Origin: Anaerolineales bacterium
Lineage (GTDB): Bacteria; Chloroflexota; Anaerolineae; Anaerolineales; E44-bin32
Assembly: GCA_037382465.1 (NCBI GenBank)
Contig: JARRPX010000001.1
Coordinates: forward strand, 44,117 to 108,116
DNA length: 64,000 bases
Direction of reading: 5' to 3'
Shown one piece after another: positions 54,789 to 61,028 of the stretch (the stretch's first letter is position 1; each line of letters begins with the position of its first letter). A program made the position numbers and the translations under genes. The notes beneath the pieces were generated by a model that was not told where the DNA came from, did no database searches, and worked only from the letters and a program-made list of their open reading frames with translations.

Positions 54789-55060
54789 GTCTCTACCGCA
54801 GGTAGAGACAACGAGGAGGAGGTTCCTCGCCGAAGGCGGGGCTAACCCCGGCTAACCGCCGGGGGAAAATCGAATAATCAGCGGATGCCTCCGGAGCCTG
54901 CCACAGGCTCCGTTCTCCTTTCAGAAAGCCTAGCCTCAAAACTCTCTGGTGACGGAGGGGCCAAGGGCGAAGCGGTGGTCAGACACACTGTGTGTGCCTG
55001 CATTCCTGAAAGGGTGAAAAGCACCATGTTTTTTATGGGCACGCCCGACGTGCCGTTTTT
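54789..55060 (+). ncRNA. Structured 5' leader upstream of amtB, riboswitch-like, class unknown
   Basis: Between glgC and amtB (54670-55342) lies a run of strong hairpins: GTCTCTACC-GCA-GGTAGAGAC (54789-54809), CGAGGA/TCCTCG (54812-54829), CCCCGGC/GCCGGGG (about 54847-54865), CGGAGCCT/AGGCTCCG (54892-54912), a GGTG/CACC hairpin near 55013-55024, and a terminator at 55038-55060. An ordered set of stems ending in a terminator some 280 bp before the ammonium-transporter start suggests a regulatory RNA or attenuator. I tried to match the known glutamine, cobalamin, TPP, glycine, c-di-AMP and SAM cores and saw none. Confidence 0.45.
55038..55060 (+). terminator. Intrinsic terminator in amtB leader
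   Basis: A 6-bp stem GGCACG/CGTGCC (55038-55043, 55049-55054) with loop CCCGA is followed by GTTTTT and a further AATTTT. It either ends the glgC transcript or acts as the expression platform of the upstream structured leader. Confidence 0.7.
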
Positions 55061-55342
55061 AATTTTCAGATATCAGCACAAAGCTCACGCAGCAGCCAGA
55101 TCGGCAGATGCCGTCCGCGAGCGTTTCTCTACGCTTGATTATGCCAGCGTACCGTCAAACATTTTGAGTCACCTCGCGCGCTTTCTTTTCCCCATGATCC
55201 CGGAAAGGGCATGCCGATGCACTGTTATTCCCGTTATTCCACATCGATTGGCTGGAATTTCAGCTTCGGTAAACGAATACCTGCATCTGTAATTCAACCA
55301 TATCAGCGATCCACGTTACGCATATTCTTAAGGAGGGCTCAA

Positions 55343-56569
55343 ATGCAAATCGATACAGGAGACACAACATGGGTACTTGTCTCAACAGCGCTGGTGCTGG
55401 TGATGACACCCGCGCTCGCTTTTTTCTACGGCGGCATGGTGCGTAAGAAGAACATCCTCTCGACGTTGAACCTGAGTTTCATCATGATCTGCTTGATCAG
55501 TATACAGTGGGTGATCTACGGTTACTCGCTGGCTTTTGGCTCCGACGTCGGAGGTCTGGTGGGGGGTCTGGATTTTCTCGGCTTCAATGGTGTTGGGGTT
55601 GATCCGGCGGCGATCGCGCCGACCATCCCCCACATGCTTTTTGCCGCCTTTCAGATGATGTTTGCCATCATCACGCCGGCCTTGATCACCGGAGCGTTCG
55701 TAGAACGTGTACGTTTTAAGGCTTTCCTCGTGTTTAGCTTGCTATGGGCGACGCTGATTTACGATCCCGTAGCGCACTGGGTTTGGGGGCCGGGTGGCAT
55801 CCTGGGCGCCGACGGATTGGGCGCGCTGGATTTCGCCGGCGGCACCGTCGTACATATCACGGCCGGTTTCTCGGCGCTCGCTTTCGCATTGGCGATCGGA
55901 CCACGTAAGGGATTCGGGAACGTCTCGTTCGGCCCGAACAACATCCCCTTCTCGGTGCTTGGCGCCGGGCTGCTGTGGATGGGTTGGTTCGGTTTCAACG
56001 GCGGCAGTGCGCTGGCCGCTGACGGATTGGCCGTGAATGCGCTGGTCACCACCAACACCGCAGCCGCCGCGGCGGGTTTTGTGTGGATGCTGCTCAGTTG
56101 GATGGACAACAAACCCAGCGTGTTGGGAATCGTCACCGGCGCCGTTGTGGGTCTCGTCGCGGTGACGCCCGGTGCGGGTTTTGTGACCCCTCTGGGAGCG
56201 CTGGTCATCGGCGCAGTTGCGGCACCGATCAGTTACTATGCCATCAAATACATCAAGGGCCGTACGCTGGTCGACGAATCCCTGGATGTGTTCGCGTGCC
56301 ACGGTCTGGGAGGTTTCTGGGGCGCTTTGGCCACCGGATTGTTCGCCACAACGGCTGTGAACGCCGGTGGTGCAAACGGTTTGTTCTACGGCAATCCGAG
56401 TCAATTCTTCAGGCAGCTTGGCGCTTCGCTTGTGGTGATCGTGTTCGCCTTCACGGTGACGTACGTAACCGCCAAGGTGCTGGACATCGTGATGGGCATT
56501 CGCGTCTCGAGAAACGCGGAGGAAGCCGGGCTCGATATCAGCGAGCACGCAGAGCGCGCATATAGCTAA
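55343..56569 (+). CDS. amtB: Ammonium transporter AmtB
   Basis: A 408-residue channel from the ATG at 55343 (MQIDTGDTTWVLVSTALVLV), preceded by AAGGAGGG; the longer frame from 55211 is not supported. Eleven helices are expected. Landmarks: PALAFFYGGMVRKKN, DFAGGTVVHITAGFSAL (first pore His) and VFACHGLGGFWGALATGLFA (second pore His). It moves ammonium across the membrane and is gated by the PII protein encoded 14 bp downstream. The structured leader upstream suggests added RNA-level control. Confidence 0.92.
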   Translation: MQIDTGDTTWVLVSTALVLVMTPALAFFYGGMVRKKNILSTLNLSFIMICLISIQWVIYGYSLAFGSDVGGLVGGLDFLGFNGVGVDPAAIAPTIPHMLFAAFQMMFAIITPALITGAFVERVRFKAFLVFSLLWATLIYDPVAHWVWGPGGILGADGLGALDFAGGTVVHITAGFSALAFALAIGPRKGFGNVSFGPNNIPFSVLGAGLLWMGWFGFNGGSALAADGLAVNALVTTNTAAAAAGFVWMLLSWMDNKPSVLGIVTGAVVGLVAVTPGAGFVTPLGALVIGAVAAPISYYAIKYIKGRTLVDESLDVFACHGLGGFWGALATGLFATTAVNAGGANGLFYGNPSQFFRQLGASLVVIVFAFTVTYVTAKVLDIVMGIRVSRNAEEAGLDISEHAERAYS

Positions 56570-56583
56570 GGAGAGGATACCCA

Positions 56584-56952
56584 ATGACAAAGAAAATCGA
56601 AGCGATCATCCGTGAAGAAAAATTGGATGACGTCAAAGCTGCACTGCAATCGATCGGTATCGTCGGCATGAACGTACTCGAAATCCGCGGTCATGGTCGA
56701 CAAGGCGGACTTTCGCTGGCCGGACGATCCGGTACCTATAAAGTCGACATGCTGCCGAAGATCCAATTGAACATCGTTCTGAGCGACCATAACCTGGAGA
56801 AGACCATCGAGGTCATCCGCGAATCCGCAGTCACGGGTGAACAGGGGGATGGTGTCATCTTCATTTATCCGGTGGATGAGGTAGTCCGTGTGCGGACCGG
56901 CGAGCGGGGCAAGGAAGCATTGATGTACGAGGGGGATATCGACACTCGCTAG
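56584..56952 (+). CDS. glnK: PII nitrogen-regulatory protein (GlnK type)
   Basis: A 122-residue PII protein: KKIEAIIREEKLDDVKAALQ, the T-loop GHGRQGGLSLAGRSGTYKVD and the C-terminal signature VIFIYPVDEVVRVRTGERG. Tyr-52 aligns with the uridylylated Tyr-51 of E. coli, so covalent control may be possible. E. coli Lys-40 and Tyr-46 of the T-loop are Gly here, and the nucleotide-contacting Lys-90 (GDGK) is Val-91 (GDGV), which may change ATP/2-oxoglutarate binding. It is cotranscribed with amtB and probably blocks it under nitrogen excess. Confidence 0.92.
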   Translation: MTKKIEAIIREEKLDDVKAALQSIGIVGMNVLEIRGHGRQGGLSLAGRSGTYKVDMLPKIQLNIVLSDHNLEKTIEVIRESAVTGEQGDGVIFIYPVDEVVRVRTGERGKEALMYEGDIDTR

Positions 56953-56976
56953 TGCAAGCTCGCGATGCAGGTGTGC

Positions 56977-57012
56977 AAGCCCGGCCGGGTGTAAGGTCCC
57001 GGCCGGGCTTTT
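56977..57012 (+). terminator. Strong intrinsic terminator after amtB-glnK
   Basis: An 11-bp stem GCCCGGCCGGG (56979-56989) with its complement (56998-57008), extendable by two A-T pairs, has an 8-nt loop and a TTTT run. It also ends the convergent MscS gene from the other side. Confidence 0.85.
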
Positions 57013-57020
57013 CCTTGCAG

Positions 57021-57848
57021 CTATCCTTTCGGCGTAATCGTAACGTAGGTTGGAAACGGCATCTCGATTTTTTCCTGCTCGAAAGCTCGTTGGATGGCCA
57101 TAACCCCCTCGTTTTTCGCCTTCAAGACCCCTGCCTCACCGGTGTCGATCCAGTAATATGCGGTGAAATCGATGGTGAAATCCCCAAAATTGGAGAACAC
57201 GATTTGCGGAGCCGGTTCCTGCAGGATCCCCGCGACGTTCTCCGTAAGTGTCTCGAGCGCGACGCGAGTGACCTTACTCAGATCGGAATCGGGCGCTACG
57301 CCAACAGTGAACTCGATTCGCCGGCGAGGCGCGGCGCTGAAATTGATGATCGGGTTGAGATAAACTTCCGCGTTGGGGATGATTACGTGTCGTCCGTCCC
57401 ACGTACGCAGGGTGGTGGAGCGCAGCGATATTTCCAACACCGTACCCCCGTAGCTGACGACCTCGATGTTGTCCCCGATTTCGAAGGGTTGTTGGATGAG
57501 CAGCAGCAAACCGGCGATGAAATTCTTGGCTACGTCCTGTAACGCAAAGCCGATGGTAATGCCGGCGACTCCCAGCCCGGCGATCAGACTGCTGAAGCGT
57601 CCGGGAGCGATTTGCTCCACAGCCAGTACGATCCCGAGCGTGAGTGTGCCCCACTGCGTGAGCATTTCCAGGAGTACAATAAGCTCCTGGTCGAGCTTGC
57701 GGCGTTTCATGGCCCGGCGAACGTGTCTTTTCAGGACTCTGGCAATCCAGTAGGCAATAAGCAGGACGAGCAGGGACAAGCCTAGTCGTGGCAGGAAGTC
57801 CACGATCTTGTTGATCCATTCATCGAAGCTCAGATTGGACAGATTCAT
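57021..57848 (-). CDS. Small-conductance mechanosensitive channel (MscS family)
   Basis: A 275-residue channel: three N-terminal helices (LGLSLLVLLIAYWIARVL and onward), the pore-lining helix GLGVAGITIGFALQDVAKNF, and the beta domain with IGDNIEVVSYGGTVLEISLRSTTLRTWDGR cut here as IGDNIEVVSYGGTVLEI and NAEVYLNPIINFS. It has a C-terminal alpha-beta portion ending MPFPTYVTITPKG. It opens under membrane tension to release osmolytes. Its start overlaps by 2 bp a possible upstream ATG of the divergent GT2 gene. Confidence 0.9.
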   Translation of the reverse strand: MNLSNLSFDEWINKIVDFLPRLGLSLLVLLIAYWIARVLKRHVRRAMKRRKLDQELIVLLEMLTQWGTLTLGIVLAVEQIAPGRFSSLIAGLGVAGITIGFALQDVAKNFIAGLLLLIQQPFEIGDNIEVVSYGGTVLEISLRSTTLRTWDGRHVIIPNAEVYLNPIINFSAAPRRRIEFTVGVAPDSDLSKVTRVALETLTENVAGILQEPAPQIVFSNFGDFTIDFTAYYWIDTGEAGVLKAKNEGVMAIQRAFEQEKIEMPFPTYVTITPKG

Positions 57849-57903
57849 GCAAGACCTCCCCGAAGATCAAGTTCATTCTTCCGATGATAGCACACCTGCA
57901 CCG

Positions 57904-58914
57904 ATGGTGTCTGTGTTGATGCCCTGCTTCAACGTGGACGAAACGGTCGACGAAGCCATGGGGTCACTCGTCACCCAGACGCTTACAGACATCGAAATCG
58001 TGGCCGTGGACGATGGGTCCGGCGATGCGACCGCCGATAAGTTGGCAGATTGGCGCAGGCACGATGCGCGCATACGCGTTGTGACGATTGCGCATGCGGG
58101 GATCATCGACGCGCTGAACGAGGGTTTGCGATACTGCCGGGCAGCGTTGATCGCCCGCATGGACGCCGACGATCGATCCCATCCCGCGCGGCTGGAAAAG
58201 CAGGCGGCGTATCTGGATGCCCATGCGGATATCGCTGCGGTCGGCTGCCTGGTTGAACACTTCCCTGCCGAGGGGGTGCGTGAGGGGTTTAGAATTTACA
58301 CAGACTGGCTCAACAGCCTGGTAAGCACGCAGGCGATCGCCAACGCAATTTATATCGAAAGTCCGCTCGCTCATCCGTCGGTCATGATGCGGCGCACCTG
58401 GGTCGATCGTGTGAGCGCGTATCAGGATCGCGGCTGGCCGGAAGATTACGACCTGTGGCTGCGTATGCATCTTGATGGTGCGAGGTTTGCCAAGGTGCCG
58501 GAACTGCTGCTTTTCTGGCGGGATCATGGTGCAAGACTGACGCGCACGGATTCTCGCTATTCGGTAGAAAATTTTCTACGCGCCAAAGCGCGCTACCTTT
58601 GTCAGGGTCCGTTGGCGGGGCGAGATGCGGTGATCGTCTGGGGCGCAGGACAGATGGGCCGGCGTTTGTCCAAGCATCTGCTCGCCGAAGGGGCGGCGCT
58701 GCAGGCATTCGTGGACATCGATCCGCGCAAAATTGGACGCAAACGACGGAATCGGCCGATCATTCCACCTGAGGAACTGCCGGCTTGCCTGGCGCGATAC
58801 GAGAATCCCGTCGTCCTGGCAGCGGTAGGCTCACGCGGCGCACGCGCTTTGATTCGCGAGCGGTTGGTCCAGATGGGCCTGGAAGAAGGCGTGAGTTGGT
58901 GGGCCGTAGCCTGA
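57904..58914 (+). CDS. Family 2 glycosyltransferase with C-terminal Rossmann-like domain
   Basis: About 336 residues from the ATG at 57904 (MVSVLMPCFNVDETVDEAMG), which gives the usual GT2 opening. An ATG at 57847 adds 19 residues but overlaps the divergent MscS start. GT-A motifs: VDDGSGDATADKL, RMDADDRSHPARL (metal-binding DxD) and WPEDYDLWLRM (catalytic ED). After about residue 230 a second module follows: AVIVWGAGQMGRRLSKHLL, VDIDPRKIGRK and ENPVVLAAVGSRGARALIRE, a nucleotide-binding fold seen in PglD-like and sugar-modifying proteins. The acceptor is unknown; surface polysaccharide is likely. Confidence 0.82.
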   Translation: MVSVLMPCFNVDETVDEAMGSLVTQTLTDIEIVAVDDGSGDATADKLADWRRHDARIRVVTIAHAGIIDALNEGLRYCRAALIARMDADDRSHPARLEKQAAYLDAHADIAAVGCLVEHFPAEGVREGFRIYTDWLNSLVSTQAIANAIYIESPLAHPSVMMRRTWVDRVSAYQDRGWPEDYDLWLRMHLDGARFAKVPELLLFWRDHGARLTRTDSRYSVENFLRAKARYLCQGPLAGRDAVIVWGAGQMGRRLSKHLLAEGAALQAFVDIDPRKIGRKRRNRPIIPPEELPACLARYENPVVLAAVGSRGARALIRERLVQMGLEEGVSWWAVA

Positions 58915-59018
58915 TCATCGTTGGATAACTTCGTTCTGGAAGTTGGGATAAACAAACCGCTTTTAGCTACCCGGGTCGGTGGACGTGTTTTCCGAAGTGT
59001 GTCGGGAAGTGTGGAAAG

Positions 59019-60209
59019 CTAGTTGCGCTTGGTTATCGCTTTGCGGATTCTGGCATACGCATGCGCTGCTGGTTTCGCGCTCATGACCAGGATCGCCGTC
59101 ATCAGAACGGCGGAGGCCAAACACCAGGCGCACGAAGCGCCGATTACGAAGGGCTCCAGGAATGTAAGGTAGATGGAGAACAAGGTACCGAACATGGCCA
59201 TGGTGAAGATGGCCATGAGCCCGTAATCGGATATGCGATCTGAGAAAATGCGCGTCATTGCCCACGCGATCAGGATGGCGATGTAACCAATGATGCCCAT
59301 CATGCCGATGGGAATGATGCCGAGGAATACCGCATAGGAGCTGTTTTGTACGGTGTTGCAGTCTCCGACCGGCCCGCAGACGGCCTCCGTCCCGCTGCTT
59401 TCCACGTAGAACAGGTATCCGGCGACGGCGATTCCTGCGATCAACAGCGGAAGGATCGCCCAATGCAGGGGAACCGGGCTGCGTTGGATGTGCGGATTGC
59501 GCAGACTGGTGAAGACGAAGCCGAGGCTGACGAGCATGCCCAGCAGGACGACGACGGAAATGCTGTTGGCCAATGGATCTTGTTTGAATCGCTCGATTAC
59601 GGAGCTTCCCGTTTCGATGTCGATCGCGGCGGCCTCTTCGGGGTTTTCTGCCCCCGCAGCGGCCGGTGTTGCTTCAGCCAAAACCGTCGTTTCGAATGCC
59701 AATCCGGAAAGAATCTGATCGATCCCCGGTAATGCAGGCCAATCGATTCCGCCATTTTCCAATCCGTTTGCGATCAATCCGGGGAGTTGAGCGGGAATGT
59801 CACCGCTGCCCACCAGGCGCAGATCGTCGATGAACATCGTCGGGACGTACCCCTCAGTTTCCGGGAGGTCGAACGCATCGAGGGCGGCGGTAAAGAATTC
59901 GCTGCCTTCCTGGGTTGCGACATCCACGTACAACACCGAAAGTTGTTCGCCCAGAAACGCAACAAACGGCGGTTCCGCTGCTTCCTCTTCCGTGGCCGCT
60001 GCAGATCGATAGATGTCGATCGAGCCCCCGTAGGTTTGCCACAGCGGAGGCAAAGTCTCCGAGATCACCAGATGACAGTGTGGACACGTGGGACTGTAAA
60101 ACAGGACCGCCTTTACGTTGGCATCTTTTTGTGCGCTTGCCGTCATGGGCAGCAGTAGAGCAAACAGGACGCTGAGGAGAAGGTTCAGACTTACGATCGC
60201 GCGTTTCAT
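59019..60209 (-). CDS. Thioredoxin-like domain fused to VKOR domain
   Basis: A 396-residue exported protein from the ATG at 60209 (AGGAGCC upstream). A signal peptide (about 1-26) leads to a thioredoxin-like domain with FYSPTCPHCHL (CPHC) and a cis-Pro region VPTMFIDD. After a linker, a four- to five-helix vitamin K epoxide reductase domain follows: the loop pair CGPVGDCNTV and the active-site CAWC in VIGASCAWCLASAV, with a conserved Ser/Tyr region. It should oxidise periplasmic dithiols with quinone as acceptor. The order is Trx then VKOR, reversed from the common VKOR-Trx fusion. Confidence 0.85.
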   Translation of the reverse strand: MKRAIVSLNLLLSVLFALLLPMTASAQKDANVKAVLFYSPTCPHCHLVISETLPPLWQTYGGSIDIYRSAAATEEEAAEPPFVAFLGEQLSVLYVDVATQEGSEFFTAALDAFDLPETEGYVPTMFIDDLRLVGSGDIPAQLPGLIANGLENGGIDWPALPGIDQILSGLAFETTVLAEATPAAAGAENPEEAAAIDIETGSSVIERFKQDPLANSISVVVLLGMLVSLGFVFTSLRNPHIQRSPVPLHWAILPLLIAGIAVAGYLFYVESSGTEAVCGPVGDCNTVQNSSYAVFLGIIPIGMMGIIGYIAILIAWAMTRIFSDRISDYGLMAIFTMAMFGTLFSIYLTFLEPFVIGASCAWCLASAVLMTAILVMSAKPAAHAYARIRKAITKRN

Positions 60210-60263
60210 GAAGGCTCCTGAACGAGAAAACATCCAAATGTTGGCGTGAAATGAGTCCCCAAA

Positions 60264-60989
60264 TTATACCTCCTGGCGTTGTTGCCACAATGCCCAAAGA
60301 TGGTCCAGGCTGTTTTTTAAGCGGCCAGCCAATGCATCATCACCTTGTGTTGTTACGTCGTCTTCGTCATCCATGATGGTATAGGGCACTTTGAAACGCC
60401 TGACCAGAAGGAAATCCGGATCGCTCGCACTGAACGAATGCCAATCGTCGTAGCGATAGAGTGCTTCCATTTTATCGTCCCCGAGGCTGTGTTCGAGGAT
60501 GCTGTCCAATCGATCGACGTTCCCTCTGCGTTGGTTCTTCCTCTTCGACTCCTCGTACGAAACCTGGATGTACAAACACGCGGCTTGTTTCAGGACCTGG
60601 TCACTCAGGTGCTGGTATGCGGCTTGATAGCCGCCAATCGACGTTCCACGGGAAAACTCGATGATACAGGTGTGCGCCTCCTGCTCGTCTCGAATCCACT
60701 TCTGGTAGTCGAGATCAAGCCGGCGGATCAGCAGGTTCCACAAATCGTCGTGAATGAAATAGCCCTCGGGTGTCGTGTGCAGGCGCGGGCGGTGAAAAAT
60801 GTGGGAGAGGAGGTCGTCTTCTTCGAACCAGGCCCACAACATGGGGAAATCGTCGAGTATGTGCATCGGTCCGACGTGAAAGCGGGCGATCCGGTCGTCG
60901 AGGGTTTGATGTTGGAGGTAGTTGATGATTTCGCTTTTCCCGGCCGCAGGCCGGGCGTTCAAGATCAAGATGGGGAAAAAGTCGGGCAT
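60264..60989 (-). CDS. P-loop NTPase-like protein, function unknown
   Basis: A 241-residue soluble protein. The N-terminal strand and loop LILNARPAAGKSEIINYL resemble a Walker A (A-R-P-A-A-G-K-S) of kinase-like P-loop proteins. CIIEFSRGTSIGGYQ could hold the second metal or lid region. Later come LYIQVSYEESKRKNQRR and a C-terminal helix. It may be a small-molecule kinase or an RNA/nucleotide-related enzyme; no closer family can be named. It starts 39 bp after the carB stop on the same strand. Confidence 0.65.
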   Translation of the reverse strand: MPDFFPILILNARPAAGKSEIINYLQHQTLDDRIARFHVGPMHILDDFPMLWAWFEEDDLLSHIFHRPRLHTTPEGYFIHDDLWNLLIRRLDLDYQKWIRDEQEAHTCIIEFSRGTSIGGYQAAYQHLSDQVLKQAACLYIQVSYEESKRKNQRRGNVDRLDSILEHSLGDDKMEALYRYDDWHSFSASDPDFLLVRRFKVPYTIMDDEDDVTTQGDDALAGRLKNSLDHLWALWQQRQEV

Positions 60990-61028
60990 CGATTTAGCCT
61001 TTTACGTTCAGAGGCTGCGATGTCAGCG

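Noticed and set aside
54789..55060. RNase P RNA, tmRNA or SRP RNA
   Set aside because: The conserved cores of these RNAs are not present.
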